64,000 bases of DNA from Algoriphagus boseongensis (GCF_004362805.1 NZ_SNYF01000008.1:186001-250000); one strand, 5' to 3'. Shown: positions 1 through 10,082, counted from the stretch's first letter. The notes: generated by a model not told the origin, from the letters alone. Made by a program: numbers and translations.

Positions 1-1
1 A

Positions 2-1081
2 GGAGCAGGGGTAACCTCCCTTCAAAATACAAACTTGGGATGGGAAACTACTTCGCAGTTTGATTTGGGTTTTGATTTGGGTTTTTTGGATGACAGAATC
101 CAGTTCACTTACGATTACTACACCAAAAACACTACTAACCTTCTTTATGCTGTTCAGATTCCACAGGAATCAGGATTTACCAACTTCAATGACAACATTG
201 GGGAGATCAAGTTTTGGGGACATGAATTTGCTATCAATGCAATCCCAGTAACAGGACAATTTAGCTGGACTATCAATGCCAACCTTTCTATCAACCGCAA
301 CGAGGTACTTTCCTTGGCGGATGGAATCGACAGAGTATATGGATCTTGGCATATTACTCAGGTCGGTCAGCCTTTCGGTCAATTTTATGGATTGCAGAAG
401 TTAGGAAATTATGCTAATGCGGAAGATTTGGCCAATTCTCCAAAAATCCCAGGTAGATCTACAGTAGGTAGTATCAAGCTTAAAGATGTGAATGGAGATG
501 GGGTGATTACTTTCGGGGGAGATAATGACGATAGAACTATAATCGGAAACCCATTCCCTGATTTCATTTACGGGCTTGTCAATAATTTCAAGTTCAAGAA
601 TTTCGATGCCAGTATCACGGCATCAGGATCCCAAGGAAATGAGTTGTACATGAGACATTTGTTCTCTACAGCGAATTTGGACGGGGTATTCAATATGGTT
701 AGAAGAGCAAAGGATCGATTCCGGTCTCCAGAGAATCCTGGAGAAGGAATTTTCGGGACCACCGTCGGTGGGGGTAATGTAACGGGAATTGAGAGGGATT
801 GGCCTAACAGTAATTTTGTTTGGGATGCCTCTTATTTCACCATTAGAAACATCACAGTTGGATATACTTTCACCAAGCTACCAAAATCTGTAAAGTCTGC
901 TAGACTTTATATGTCCGGCCAAAACATGTGGGTATTTACCAAATATTGGGGAGGTTCCAATCCTGAGGTTAGTATGCAGAACAATGGCCAGGGAGATGGG
1001 GGTAACTTAAGTCCAGGAGTTGACTTGGGACCATATCCAGTGCCAAGAACGATCACCTTTGGTGCCAATATTACTTTCTAA
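2..1081 (+). CDS. SusC/RagA-family TonB-dependent outer membrane transporter, C-terminal part (5' end outside window)
   Basis: The reading frame is open from base 2 with no start needed, so this is the last 359 residues of a larger gene (SusC proteins are usually about 1000 residues). It shows beta-strand-rich outer membrane barrel sequence, the SusC-type stretch around NTNLGWETT near the left edge, GSIKLKDVNGDGVI in the middle and a barrel end finishing in aromatic Phe (ITF). By family, the protein imports oligosaccharides across the outer membrane with energy from TonB. susD follows after 36 bases, which is the normal susC-susD order and supports co-transcription. The sugar imported cannot be read from the sequence; the downstream genes suggest a glycoside degraded by oxidation. 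Confidence 0.93.
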   Translation, partial: GAGVTSLQNTNLGWETTSQFDLGFDLGFLDDRIQFTYDYYTKNTTNLLYAVQIPQESGFTNFNDNIGEIKFWGHEFAINAIPVTGQFSWTINANLSINRNEVLSLADGIDRVYGSWHITQVGQPFGQFYGLQKLGNYANAEDLANSPKIPGRSTVGSIKLKDVNGDGVITFGGDNDDRTIIGNPFPDFIYGLVNNFKFKNFDASITASGSQGNELYMRHLFSTANLDGVFNMVRRAKDRFRSPENPGEGIFGTTVGGGNVTGIERDWPNSNFVWDASYFTIRNITVGYTFTKLPKSVKSARLYMSGQNMWVFTKYWGGSNPEVSMQNNGQGDGGNLSPGVDLGPYPVPRTITFGANITF

Positions 1082-1117
1082 TTGGCTGAAATCTGATCTA
1101 TTCTAATCAACCTAAAC

Positions 1118-2638
1118 ATGACGAAAATGAAAAAATATATCCCAGTCCTTCTCGCAGCTAGTTTGTTTATAAGCAGCTGTGATGATTTTCTGACAGTGGT
1201 GCCCGAGACCCAATTGAGTTCGGCTACTTTCTTCAAAAATCAAAAAGACTTTGAACAAGCAGTCAATGCGGCTTATGTGCCCCTTCGTACCATAGTAAAC
1301 GACCGGGCGTGGTTACTCGGTGAAATGCACTCTGACAATACCTACTATGCGAGAAACGTTCTCTTTGGAGCGACGGATAACCAAGAAGATTTAGCTGATT
1401 TTTCGGTTCCTGAATCTAACGGTACCACTGCCAATGTCCATGTTCTCAATCAATGGAGACAAGATTATTTGATTATAGCCCGCGCCAACCAAATTCTTGC
1501 CTTGATTGATGACGTAGATTTTGATGCAGCAGCAAAAGCCAATGTCAAGGGGCAGGCTCTCTTTTTAAGAGCCTATGCGTATTTCGAATTGGCAAGATAT
1601 TTTGGAAAAGTTCCTTTGCATTTAACTCCAGTGGCATCCAGAGAAGAAGCTGCTCTGCCGCTTTCCGAGGAGGCAGAGATCTATGCTCAAATTATTTCTG
1701 ATCTGAATGCCGCTATTCCGCTTTTGCTGGATAAATCCAAACAGGAACCAGGAAGAGTCACTGAGGGTGCTGCCAGAACCCTACTAGCCAATGTTTATAT
1801 CAATCTCAAGCGTTGGTCGGATGCAGAGCAGGTGTTGACCCCTGTAATTACCTCTGGTAAATATTCGCTGATGTCGTCTTATGCAATGGCTTTTTCTGAT
1901 AACGCTGCCAATAAAAACAATGCAGAATCTGTTTTTGAAGTTCAGTTTCAAGAAGGAGCCGCTGGATTGCAAGGTAATTTCACCTATCAATGGTTACCAA
2001 GACCGATTTCTGCCGCAGAGCTTCAGCCCCTTATGGGAACAAGTAATCCTCAGCCACAAGATGGTGAAGGAAATAACATTCCTACACCAGATATAATAGC
2101 TGCTTATGAACCTGGTGATTTGAGAAAAGATGCATCTATTGGATATGTGTTTTTGTCTGGGGCCTTTCAGGTTCCAAAGACTTTGCCTTACATCTTGAAG
2201 TTTTTCAAGAAGCACTCCCAGCATAACAACCATGGTCAAAACTTCCCAATTTATCGTTATGCAGAAGTCCTATTGTTCATGGCTGAGGCATTGAATGAGC
2301 AAGGAAAAACAGGTCAAGCGATTCCATACTTGAATCAAGTAAGAACACGTGCGGGACTGGCTGCTACCACCGCCACTGGCCAAGCTGGAGTAAGGGAAGC
2401 AATTTTCAAAGAAAGACGAGTTGAGCTTGCGTTCGAGAATAAGCGTTGGTTTGATATTCAGCGTACTGACCGAATCCAAGAGATCATTATTCCTCATGGT
2501 AACCGAATCAAAGCCAATCCTCAAGCCTATTATTATCCACCTCTTCCAGGTGCTGTGCCGAGAAGTAATGCATTCACCAATTTGAACAAGTTTTATGCTT
2601 ATCCTGCTGATGAATCTAATTTGAGTCCTTATTTCTAA
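1118..2638 (+). CDS. SusD/RagB-family nutrient-binding outer membrane lipoprotein
   Basis: A 506-residue surface lipoprotein that caps the SusC channel and binds the glycan. It has a short signal peptide ending in ISSC (Cys about 21), the N-terminal PETQLSSATFF block, the SusD helix motif RAYAYFELARYFGKVPL near residue 155 and the C-terminal family signature ERRVELAFENKRWFD near residue 435. Length is normal for the family. The start at 1118 (MTKMKK) and a Met three codons later are both usable. It lies 36 bases after susC and ends just before a strong terminator, so susC-susD form one transcription unit. Family assignment is secure; the ligand is unknown. Confidence 0.95.
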   Translation: MTKMKKYIPVLLAASLFISSCDDFLTVVPETQLSSATFFKNQKDFEQAVNAAYVPLRTIVNDRAWLLGEMHSDNTYYARNVLFGATDNQEDLADFSVPESNGTTANVHVLNQWRQDYLIIARANQILALIDDVDFDAAAKANVKGQALFLRAYAYFELARYFGKVPLHLTPVASREEAALPLSEEAEIYAQIISDLNAAIPLLLDKSKQEPGRVTEGAARTLLANVYINLKRWSDAEQVLTPVITSGKYSLMSSYAMAFSDNAANKNNAESVFEVQFQEGAAGLQGNFTYQWLPRPISAAELQPLMGTSNPQPQDGEGNNIPTPDIIAAYEPGDLRKDASIGYVFLSGAFQVPKTLPYILKFFKKHSQHNNHGQNFPIYRYAEVLLFMAEALNEQGKTGQAIPYLNQVRTRAGLAATTATGQAGVREAIFKERRVELAFENKRWFDIQRTDRIQEIIIPHGNRIKANPQAYYYPPLPGAVPRSNAFTNLNKFYAYPADESNLSPYF

Positions 2639-2659
2639 GTTGGTTTTCTTCTAATTGAT

Positions 2660-2713
2660 AGCCCGGTGTCCAAAGAATTCAAGGGGGTTCTAAGGATGCT
2701 GGGTTATTTTTTT
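2660..2713 (+). terminator. Intrinsic terminator after susD
   Basis: A 12-bp stem containing several G-U pairs joins agcccggtgtcc (2660-2671) to ggatgctgggtt (2694-2705), with a possible inner agaa/ttct stem, and is followed by a run of seven T at 2707-2713. It lies 22 bases after the susD stop and separates the susCD unit from the next operon. Confidence 0.8.
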
Positions 2714-2720
2714 GGCAGAC

Positions 2721-2732
2721 AAGGCAGGATAG
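2721..2732 (+). promoter_or_regulatory. Shared motif (R)GGCAGGATAG, copy 1
   Basis: The sequence aaggcaggatag lies in the upstream region of the dehydrogenase-like lipoprotein gene, about 114 bases before its start. Near-identical copies lie at 6513-6524 and 24561-24572 upstream of two other sugar genes, and a 9-base version lies on the minus strand at 12609-12617. Function is inferred only from position and recurrence; it could be a regulator site or part of a promoter. Confidence 0.35.
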
Positions 2733-2845
2733 TGAACAAATTGATAAATAGTAAATAGTCCTTGTGAATGGCTACTATGTTTAAGAATTAATTGGCAACT
2801 TGAGATAGAAGTATTCATAATTTGAAAGCAATAAATCCAAATCAT

Positions 2846-5533
2846 ATGGTCCTTAAAAAAATCCCTCAATCTCTTCTTCTTTTGGTTGGCGCTCTGGTAT
2901 TGATTACCTCCTGTGCTAAGAAAGAAGAAACCGGTCGAAAGCTTACCGGAAATCCAAAAATCGATAAACTCAAATTGCCTGATGGCTTTGAAGCTGAGTT
3001 GCTTTACAGTCCCGGTGAAAATGACCAGGGGTCTTGGGTTGCCATGACTTTTGATGATAAGGGACGAATGATTACCTCAGATCAGTATGGCTTTTTGTAC
3101 CGGCTGGAATTACCTCCGATCGGATCTGACTCCACCGTCAAGCCAAAGGTTGAAAAGCTGATCGTGGGCAATGTCCCAGATTCCCTGGTCGGAATGGGCT
3201 ATGCACAAGGTTTGCTTTATGCATTCAATTCACTGTATGTCATGGTGAACCATAATCCCAATGAGACCTTCAGTCAGCCAACTGGATTGTATAGAATTCA
3301 GGATTTGGATGGAGATGATCAGTTTGAGACAATTACTCAAATCCGAGAACTTAAAGGTCAGCAAGGAGAGCACGGCCCTCATAGCATGAAGTTAACTCCT
3401 GATGGAAAAGGTATTTATCTGATTGCGGGTAACCATGTGGATGTTCCCGAGATGAATTCCTATCGTCTTCCAAGAGTTTGGAATGAGGATAATCTATTCC
3501 CATTGATCAAAGATCCAAGAGGTCATGCTAATAGCAGAATGGCTCCTGGAGGATGGATCGCAAGAATTGATCCTGAAGGAAAAGATTGGGAATTGATAGG
3601 AGCTGGATTTAGAAATGCTTTTGACTTCGACTATAATGAGGTAGGGGACATTTTCGCTTACGATGCGGATATGGAATGGGACTTTGGAATGCCTTGGTAT
3701 CGCCCAACCCGAATCAATCACGTAACCAGCGGAGCTGAATTTGGCTGGAGAACAGGAAACTCTAAATGGTCTCCAAATTATCCGGACAATCTTCCTGCAA
3801 TTTTGAATATTGGACAAGGCTCGCCAACCAATGCCATGTTTGGCTATGGAGCAAACTTCCCAAGCAAATACAAAAAAGCGCTCTATGCATTTGATTGGAG
3901 CTTTGGTATTATTTACGCGATTCATTTGACACCAAATGGGGCAACTTACGATGCCAGTGCTGAAGAATTTATTTCTGGTTCTCCACTTCCTTTGACAGAT
4001 GGAATCATCGGTCCAGATGGTGCATTTTATTTTGCCACAGGTGGTAGAAGATTGGAATCTGATCTTTATCGGGTGACCTACAAAGGAGAATTGGATACGT
4101 ATACTCCAATGACAGAGGCCGACCTTCCAGAGGCGGCAAAAATCAGAAGAGATTTGGAGCAATATCATAAGGAAGGAGCTCCGGCCGAAGGATTAGAAAA
4201 AGCCTGGGCTCAATTGAATAATCCGGATAGATATGTGCAGTATGCTGCAAGAATTGTTTTGGAACATCAGCCTGTTGCTTCCTGGAAGGATAAAGCGATT
4301 GCTGAAACCGATCCTGTGAAAAAGATTCACGCAATCCTTGCTTTGGCCCATCATGCTACCGATGCGGATGCAGCTGCTATGTTGAATAGTTTGATGCAGA
4401 TAGGTTTCAAAACCTTGAGTACAAAGGATAGACAGGATTTACTGCGTACAATTGAGGTGATTCTTTATCGTTATGATAAAGGTGCCGAGTCAGTTAAGTC
4501 TCAGTTAGTAGCCTATCTGGATCCTAATTTCCCGGCCAATGATAACATGTTGGATAGATCGTTGAGTATTTTGATGGTTCATTTGGATGCACCTTCTGCT
4601 GTAGAAAAAACCTTGGCCTTACTTAGAAATGCTAAGGATGATCCTGATTACCAAAAGACTTTCACAGCCTCTTCGGACTTGATTTTCAGAAATCCACAAT
4701 ATGGAATGGACATTGCCAATATGCTTGCCAATGTTCCCCCTGCGCAGGCTACCTTCTATGCTACTGTTTTGGGTGGGGCTGACAAAGGCTGGACTACACA
4801 TGAGCGTGAGGAATATTTTTCTTGGGTAAAAAATGCATTAACTCAATATAAAGGCGGTAGAAGCTATGTGGGTTTCTTGGATAGAGCTCGTAAAATGGCG
4901 CTTGCCAGTGTAGATAAAGCCGAATTCGAAAAGTATGATGAATTATCTGGAGGTAAGCTTTTGACTGCCAATGGAAATGATATAGTCAATTCTGGTGTTC
5001 AGCCAGAAGGTCCTGGAAGAAGATGGACGCTTGAAGAAGCGGAACCATTAGTAGCCAATCTAGTTGGTAGGGATTTGGTAAAAGGTAAAGCAATGTATTC
5101 TGCGGTACTTTGTCAGTCTTGTCATACCATGCAAGGAGAAGGAGGAGTCATCGGTCCAGATTTGACTCAATTGGGAACTCGATTCTCTCCAAAAGATATT
5201 TTGGTGGCCACTATCAACCCTAGCGAAACTATTTCTGATCAATACCATGCTACTGTATTAGAATTGAAGGAAGGCGGTTCAATTGTAGGAAAGTTAAATG
5301 ATGAGGACGAGCAGAATTATTATATCTCTCAGAATCCATTTGCGCCGGATCTGATCAAAACTGTTCCAAAGAATACCGTGGTTTTGAAAAAGAACGCCGA
5401 GGTTTCCATCATGATGCCGGGCTTGATCAATCGACTTAACGAAGAAGAGTTGAAGGATTTAATAGCCTATTTGGTTTCAGGGGGAAATCCGGATCATGCA
5501 GTTTATAAAAATCAAGCAACAGCCCAGAAATGA
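2846..5533 (+). CDS. Lipoprotein with dehydrogenase-type beta-propeller, HEAT-like region and C-terminal cytochrome c domain
   Basis: An 895-residue protein of the type often annotated as PVC-type heme-binding/membrane-bound dehydrogenase. I chose ATG 2846 over an upstream TTG because it begins a clean lipoprotein signal (lipobox ITSC, Cys23). Residues about 30-430 resemble a glucose/sorbosone-dehydrogenase-like propeller, about 430-700 are helical repeats, and CQSCH at about 756-760 is a class I haem-binding site followed by a C-terminal cytochrome c domain. The family is thought to pass electrons from sugar oxidation to haem. Its stop overlaps the next start by 4 bases (ATGA), so it is translationally coupled to the DUF1080 gene. 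Substrate and real activity are inferred. Confidence 0.85.
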   Translation: MVLKKIPQSLLLLVGALVLITSCAKKEETGRKLTGNPKIDKLKLPDGFEAELLYSPGENDQGSWVAMTFDDKGRMITSDQYGFLYRLELPPIGSDSTVKPKVEKLIVGNVPDSLVGMGYAQGLLYAFNSLYVMVNHNPNETFSQPTGLYRIQDLDGDDQFETITQIRELKGQQGEHGPHSMKLTPDGKGIYLIAGNHVDVPEMNSYRLPRVWNEDNLFPLIKDPRGHANSRMAPGGWIARIDPEGKDWELIGAGFRNAFDFDYNEVGDIFAYDADMEWDFGMPWYRPTRINHVTSGAEFGWRTGNSKWSPNYPDNLPAILNIGQGSPTNAMFGYGANFPSKYKKALYAFDWSFGIIYAIHLTPNGATYDASAEEFISGSPLPLTDGIIGPDGAFYFATGGRRLESDLYRVTYKGELDTYTPMTEADLPEAAKIRRDLEQYHKEGAPAEGLEKAWAQLNNPDRYVQYAARIVLEHQPVASWKDKAIAETDPVKKIHAILALAHHATDADAAAMLNSLMQIGFKTLSTKDRQDLLRTIEVILYRYDKGAESVKSQLVAYLDPNFPANDNMLDRSLSILMVHLDAPSAVEKTLALLRNAKDDPDYQKTFTASSDLIFRNPQYGMDIANMLANVPPAQATFYATVLGGADKGWTTHEREEYFSWVKNALTQYKGGRSYVGFLDRARKMALASVDKAEFEKYDELSGGKLLTANGNDIVNSGVQPEGPGRRWTLEEAEPLVANLVGRDLVKGKAMYSAVLCQSCHTMQGEGGVIGPDLTQLGTRFSPKDILVATINPSETISDQYHATVLELKEGGSIVGKLNDEDEQNYYISQNPFAPDLIKTVPKNTVVLKKNAEVSIMMPGLINRLNEEELKDLIAYLVSGGNPDHAVYKNQATAQK

Positions 5534-6363
5534 AAACTAAGTTCAGTCCCAAGAAATCCTTTGTGATTCTTTTGGGGGCAGCCCTTTTGGTTTCTCTTGG
5601 ATTGAGTTCCTTTCGAACAGTCAATCGGTGGGGAGAAGCCGCCTTTCTTCTAGGTAAAGCCTTTAGCTTTGGTTACTCCGATCCAAAAGTGGCTGATTTT
5701 GAATCCATCTTTGACGGAAAATCCTTGGAAGGCTGGGAATATGATCCTGCCTTTTGGACAGTGAAAGATGGTGCAATCCATGGAGAAACTTCCGCAGATA
5801 ATCCCTTAAAAGCGAATACCTTCATTATTTGGAAGGGAGGGGAAGTAGGTGACTTTGAGCTGAAAATGGATTACTGGATTTCTGAAACGGGGAATTCGGG
5901 AGTGCAATATCGAAGTGATCGATTCACTGAAGTTCCTTATGCATTAAGGGGCTATCAAGCCGATATTGATGGTGGAAATCGCTACACTGGACAAAACTAC
6001 GAGGAGAGAAAGCGTACTACCTTGGCTTATCGAGGACAGAAAACCAGAATTACTTCCCAGCCTGATAGCATCACCAATCTTCGCGAATTCGTAGAGAGGA
6101 ATGCATGGAAGGGACTTAATTTGGTAGAAGACCTTGGAGATCGGGCCGAATTGGGTAATCTGATCAAAAAAGGAGACTGGAATTCAATCCATATCGTGGC
6201 CCAAGGCAATGTGTTGAAGCATTATGTCAATGGAACTTTAATGAGCGAAGTTCATGATGAGGATTCTAAAAATCGGATGCTAAAAGGTCTGATGGGCATG
6301 CAGATGCACGTTGGCCCTCCGATGAAGATAATGTTTAAGAATGTTCAATTGAAAAAGATGTAA
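5530..6363 (+). CDS. DUF1080 (3-keto-disaccharide hydrolase family) secreted protein
   Basis: A 277-residue protein with an N-terminal signal/anchor segment (about residues 9-28) and one DUF1080 concanavalin-like domain: SIFDGKSLEGWEYDP near residue 60, GNSGVQYRSDRF near 122 and a C-terminal PPMKIMFKNVQLK strand. Members of this family cleave 3-keto-glycosides in periplasmic pathways that first oxidise the sugar at C3. The start codon overlaps the stop of the cytochrome-c dehydrogenase-like gene, which fits a pair that oxidises and then cleaves the same substrate. A strong hairpin follows the stop. The family call is firm; the exact substrate is not visible. Confidence 0.87.
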   Translation: MKTKFSPKKSFVILLGAALLVSLGLSSFRTVNRWGEAAFLLGKAFSFGYSDPKVADFESIFDGKSLEGWEYDPAFWTVKDGAIHGETSADNPLKANTFIIWKGGEVGDFELKMDYWISETGNSGVQYRSDRFTEVPYALRGYQADIDGGNRYTGQNYEERKRTTLAYRGQKTRITSQPDSITNLREFVERNAWKGLNLVEDLGDRAELGNLIKKGDWNSIHIVAQGNVLKHYVNGTLMSEVHDEDSKNRMLKGLMGMQMHVGPPMKIMFKNVQLKKM

Positions 6364-6382
6364 AGGTTTGAACCACTTAAAG

Positions 6383-6418
6383 ACAAAGGCACAAAGTAAA
6401 TTTTGTGCCTTTGTGCTT
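6383..6418 (+). terminator. Terminator-like hairpin after the DUF1080 gene
   Basis: A perfect 13-bp stem, acaaaggcacaaa (6383-6395) with tttgtgcctttgt (6402-6414), has a 6-nt loop. It is followed by only four T (gctttta), so termination may be partial. It begins 20 bases after the DUF1080 stop. Confidence 0.6.
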
Positions 6419-6512
6419 TTAGGGTGATTTCAAATTTCTTTTTTGATCAACGGCAAAATTCTGTTTTTCATTTTGCCTAATTTAAAGCCTAGCTTTTCTG
6501 TGCTACCCATAT

Positions 6513-6524
6513 AGGGCAGGATAG
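6513..6524 (+). promoter_or_regulatory. Shared motif (R)GGCAGGATAG, copy 2
   Basis: agggcaggatag sits 48 bases before the DUF4432 start codon at 6573. It is identical over 12 bases to the copy at 24561-24572, which sits 45 bases before the NCS1-like transporter start. The near-equal distance to two start codons suggests a promoter element or regulator site, but this is inference. Confidence 0.4.
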
Positions 6525-6572
6525 TCTCAGAGGGCCTTTTTTATAGGTTACAGTTTCATCCATAAACCCAAA

Positions 6573-7631
6573 ATGAATCTTCAGAATCCAGCAAGTTGGA
6601 AGTATAAACTTTCAAATTCCCAGCAGATCGGGGGAATAGAAACCTCTGTTGTGGATAATGGAGCAGGAAGAGGAGTTAGGATTGCTTGGGTGAATACAGG
6701 AACAGGCCTTCGCTATAAGCTGATTCTTGACCGGGGAATGGATATCCTCGATGCTTTTTTTAATGAAAACAGCCTTGCCTGGATTTCGCATGCAGGAATG
6801 ACTGCCCCACAACCATTTTCCAACAAAGGAATAGACTGGCTCCGAACTTTCGGTGGGGGATTATTAACCACTTGTGGACTCTCCAATGCAGGTCCGCCGA
6901 ATTCGGATGAGGGAGAAGCCCGTGGTCTTCATGGGAATTATTCCAATACTCCTGCGGAATTGGTGTCCATAAAGCAGCCAGACATTTTCTCGGGAGATTT
7001 GAGTTTTGAGATTGTGGCTAAAGTTCGGGAGACGACCACTTTTGGACCAAGTCTGGAGATGCACAGAAGTATTTCAGGAGTCCTCGGATCGCCCGAAATT
7101 CGGATAAAAGATACTGTTATAAATAGAGGGAATTCGGCAGCTCCTCATATGCTGTTGTATCACATCAATTGCGGCTGGCCTTTGATCGATGAGGGAACTC
7201 GGATCGTTTGGCAAGGTGAAAAAAAACCGAAAGCTACTGATGCGAATAACACTGACTTCAACCGCAAGTATGAATTTACCCGCTGCGCTGCCCCGATGGA
7301 TGAGCATTCAGGCTTTGGGGAAGATGTGGCATTTATTGATCCAAAAGCAGATTCAAATGATCGGGTGATTTGTGGCTATGCCAATGATGAATTGAGGTTG
7401 GCTTTGAAGATCACATTTTCCAAAACACAAATGCCTTGGCTGATCAATTGGCAACATTGGGGGAAAAATGAATATGTCACAGCCCTGGAGCCTGCTACGC
7501 ATCCACCGATTGGGCAGGCTGCTGCAAGGGAAAATGGAACCTTGATTCTTTTGGAACCTGGAGAAAGTCGAACTTATGATTTGCTCCTTGAAGTGCTCAC
7601 AGGAGAAAAAGTAAAGGAGTTTAAAGTTTAA
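6573..7631 (+). CDS. DUF4432 family protein (galactose-mutarotase-like fold)
   Basis: A 352-residue cytoplasmic protein without signal peptide. The block LDRGMDILDAFFNENSLAW near residue 50, the GLSNAGPPN and HGNYSNTPAEL segments near 110-130 and the late His-containing LLYHINCGWPL near 192 fit the DUF4432 family, which shares the aldose-1-epimerase fold. Members occur in sugar operons; some may act on sugar epimers or keto-sugars, but the reaction is not established here. It opens a four-gene plus-strand run (DUF4432, cupin, TIM barrel, Gfo/Idh), preceded by the recurring GGCAGGATAG motif. Family confidence is good, function is open. Confidence 0.8.
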   Translation: MNLQNPASWKYKLSNSQQIGGIETSVVDNGAGRGVRIAWVNTGTGLRYKLILDRGMDILDAFFNENSLAWISHAGMTAPQPFSNKGIDWLRTFGGGLLTTCGLSNAGPPNSDEGEARGLHGNYSNTPAELVSIKQPDIFSGDLSFEIVAKVRETTTFGPSLEMHRSISGVLGSPEIRIKDTVINRGNSAAPHMLLYHINCGWPLIDEGTRIVWQGEKKPKATDANNTDFNRKYEFTRCAAPMDEHSGFGEDVAFIDPKADSNDRVICGYANDELRLALKITFSKTQMPWLINWQHWGKNEYVTALEPATHPPIGQAAARENGTLILLEPGESRTYDLLLEVLTGEKVKEFKV

Positions 7632-7723
7632 AATTAAGAATTAGGAGAGCTTGGTTAATCTTTCAATTTTCCAATCTTTCAATTTCCAATAAATAGTAAC
7701 TCAATAACCTAATAACCAATACC

Positions 7724-8932
7724 ATGAGTTTAGCCAAAAAGGCCCTAGAACAGGGCGAAGGAATTTTAAGATTGACGCCTACTTGGGTGCCAAGATCTTT
7801 CTGTGTGCCCGGGCGTAGGATCAAACTTCACCCAGATGATTATTATGCTTTGGGTGGAAATAGGGGAGGAATAGATGAACGTTGGTTTGCTTCCACCACT
7901 CCAGCTCAAAATGGACCACTTACTTCCAAGAATGAGGGCTTGAGTCATGTTGCCTTTGAAGATGGAGGTAAGACCGAGTTATTTCTGTTGAAAGATGCCA
8001 TTGATGAATTGGGAGCTCAGATCATCGGTTCCCGACTTTGGAACAAATACAAGTCCTGGCCCATGTATTCCAAATTCTTTGATAACATGGGACCTTTACC
8101 ACATCACATCCATCCAAGTGATGAGTTTGGCGCCTTGACTGGGCAAAATGGTAAGCCAGAAGCTTACTATTTTCCTCCTCAGGTCAATAATCATGGAGGA
8201 GATTTTCCTTATACCTTCTTTGGAATTGCACCGGGAACAACCAAGGATATCATTCTGGATTGTCTAAAAAACTTCAGCAAAGGCGATAATAAAATCACCA
8301 ATTATTCTCAGGCCTTCCGGCTTCAACCGGGAACAGGCTGGGATGTGCCTCCGGGAATGCTTCATGCTCCAGGCTCACTTTGCACCTATGAGCCACAAAA
8401 GGCCTCGGATATTTTCGCGATGTATCAAAGCTTGGTAAATGAAGCGATCATTCCAGAAGAATTGCTTTGGAATGCCACTCCAAAAAATAGATGGGGAGAT
8501 TATGAATTGCTGGTTGAAATGATCGATTGGGACCTGAATGTGAATCCTAACCTGATGGATAATCATTACATGGAGCCAAAGCCTGTTCATAATGTGGATC
8601 AAATGCATGCTGCGGGATACAATGAAAACTGGATTTGCTATCGATCTCATGATTATAGTGCCAAGGAGTTGACTGTTTATCCTGGTCAAACCGTAGTCAT
8701 CAAAGATTCGGCCGCCTATGGCTTTATCATGATGCAGGGTTATGGGAAAATGGGCGTTTGGGATATCGAAACTCCAGCCATGATCCGCTTCGGTCAATTG
8801 ACACATGATGAATATTTCGTATCAGAAGATGCCGCTAAAGCCGGAGTGAAAATCACCAATCTTTCCAAAACTGATCCAATCGTGATGTTGAAGCATTTTG
8901 GACCGGATAATCCTGATTTGATAATAAAATAA
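7724..8932 (+). CDS. Mannose-6-phosphate-isomerase-like cupin protein
   Basis: A 402-residue cytoplasmic protein. [14 protein letters not shown] at residues 123-136 supplies a cupin metal site (His127, His128, His130, then Glu), and [13 protein letters not shown] near 205-217 supplies a further conserved His214. The overall pattern resembles class I phosphomannose isomerase relatives rather than a plain small cupin. It probably binds a divalent metal and interconverts or opens a sugar or sugar derivative. It lies between DUF4432 and a TIM-barrel isomerase, with an A/C-rich leader just before the ATG (aataacctaataaccaat). The substrate cannot be named. Confidence 0.65.
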   Translation: MSLAKKALEQGEGILRLTPTWVPRSFCVPGRRIKLHPDDYYALGGNRGGIDERWFASTTPAQNGPLTSKNEGLSHVAFEDGGKTELFLLKDAIDELGAQIIGSRLWNKYKSWPMYSKFFDNMGPLPHHIHPSDEFGALTGQNGKPEAYYFPPQVNNHGGDFPYTFFGIAPGTTKDIILDCLKNFSKGDNKITNYSQAFRLQPGTGWDVPPGMLHAPGSLCTYEPQKASDIFAMYQSLVNEAIIPEELLWNATPKNRWGDYELLVEMIDWDLNVNPNLMDNHYMEPKPVHNVDQMHAAGYNENWICYRSHDYSAKELTVYPGQTVVIKDSAAYGFIMMQGYGKMGVWDIETPAMIRFGQLTHDEYFVSEDAAKAGVKITNLSKTDPIVMLKHFGPDNPDLIIK

Positions 8933-8939
8933 TTGTCAA

Positions 8940-9001
8940 CAGACCACGGACTACAGTCCACAGAACTAAGAAGCTGTGGACTGTCGACTGTGGACCGTTG
9001 A
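8940..9001. repeat. Intergenic GTCCACAG-type repeat with 11-bp hairpin
   Basis: This gap between two sugar genes is made of degenerate copies of a short GTCCACAGTCCA-like unit. acagtccacag (8953-8963) pairs perfectly with ctgtggactgt (8974-8984) across a 10-nt loop. There is no T run, so it is not a normal terminator. Related short stretches lie at 26204-26220 and 34155-34172. Confidence 0.6.
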
Positions 9002-9036
9002 CCTATTCAATAACCAATAACCTAATAACCAATAAC

Positions 9037-10053
9037 ATGAACAATTTCCCAAAACTCCATAACGCCACATGGCCGGGATTGGTCGGAAAAGGACCTGATT
9101 CTGAGCCGGTGATCGCTTTTGATTCCTTGCTCCAAATGACCGCGGCAGCGGAAGTTAATGGGGTCAAGTTTGATGGAATTGATGTGGGCTTGCTCGAACC
9201 ACATTTTGATTTGAATAACCCGGATGAGGCAAAAAAACTAGCTGATAAAGTTTCTAAGTACAATCTCAATGTCGGCTCCTTAGTAGCTCCTATTTGGGCT
9301 GGCTCGGCTATGGGTACAGCAGAGCAAAGAAAGACTTTCGTTGAGATGGTTCGCAAATCCTGTGAATTTGGACAAAAACTAAAGGGCCTTGGCGTAAGGC
9401 ATTATGGAATTGTGAGGATTGATTCTGCTGCTGGTGTTTCAGATTGGGCAAAGGACCCGGTAGGGAATACCAAGCAAATCGCAGAAACATTCCGGGAGGC
9501 CTGTGATGTTGCAGCTGGTTTTGGTGAAAGACTTGCAGCAGAGGGCGAAATCTGCTGGGGAGCTATGCATAGCTGGAAGCATATGGTTGACCTTTTGGAA
9601 ATGGTCGATCGACCAAATATTGGATTCCAGGCAGATATGTCTCATACTTTCCTTTATACTTTGGGATATAATGCACCTGAGCACAGAATCTTGCCTGCAG
9701 ACGCAGATTTGAAGGATAGGGAAGTGGTGAAAGAAGCTTTGAAAAAAGTGACTGCGGCGCTTAGACCCTGGACTATTGATTTCCACGTGGCTCAAAATGA
9801 CGGTTCTGTTTTTGGATCGGGTTCACACGATAAGACAGGTCGCCATTGCCAGGCAACGGATCCAAATGGACTCTTAGATATCGCCAATGATGCGGGCTAC
9901 TGGCTTAGAGATGAAAAGGGAAATCTGACGAAGGCATTCCAACATATCTGTTGGGATGGTTGCATGTTCCCTAATGCAGTAATGGAGAATCAGCAAACCT
10001 GGAACGACATTCTTGCTGCAATGATAAAGGTGCGGGAAGCACATGGGTATTAA
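9037..10053 (+). CDS. Sugar phosphate isomerase/epimerase-type TIM-barrel protein
   Basis: A 338-residue cytoplasmic protein of the xylose-isomerase-like TIM-barrel superfamily. I start it at ATG 9037 ([12 protein letters not shown]), directly after an A/C-rich leader, not at the TTG 39 bases upstream. Acidic and His residues expected for a metal site are present in [14 protein letters not shown] (about residue 167), [10 protein letters not shown] (about 197), [11 protein letters not shown] (about 246) and the HICWDGCMF segment near the end. By family it would isomerise or epimerise a keto-sugar. It fits the cassette with the preceding PMI-like cupin and the following Gfo/Idh oxidoreductase. 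Exact substrate unknown. Confidence 0.82.
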   Translation: MNNFPKLHNATWPGLVGKGPDSEPVIAFDSLLQMTAAAEVNGVKFDGIDVGLLEPHFDLNNPDEAKKLADKVSKYNLNVGSLVAPIWAGSAMGTAEQRKTFVEMVRKSCEFGQKLKGLGVRHYGIVRIDSAAGVSDWAKDPVGNTKQIAETFREACDVAAGFGERLAAEGEICWGAMHSWKHMVDLLEMVDRPNIGFQADMSHTFLYTLGYNAPEHRILPADADLKDREVVKEALKKVTAALRPWTIDFHVAQNDGSVFGSGSHDKTGRHCQATDPNGLLDIANDAGYWLRDEKGNLTKAFQHICWDGCMFPNAVMENQQTWNDILAAMIKVREAHGY

Positions 10054-10082
10054 ATTACGAAGTACGAATTACGATTTACGAG
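10054..10082. repeat. Intergenic TACGAATTACGA-type short repeat
   Basis: A run of about 9-10-base units (attacgaagtacgaattacg and onward) directly after the TIM-barrel stop. Similar runs occur at 21051-21078, 45918-45946 and 48355-48376, always between genes. Coding potential is nil; function unknown. Confidence 0.6.

Noticed and set aside
3494-4168. Long antisense open frame (224 codons)
   Set aside because: It is the reverse frame of the dehydrogenase propeller, with no start context, no domain and poor amino-acid composition.
8940-9001. Intrinsic terminator formed by the 11-bp GTCCACAG hairpin
   Set aside because: No T run follows on either strand, and related sequence recurs elsewhere as a dispersed repeat.
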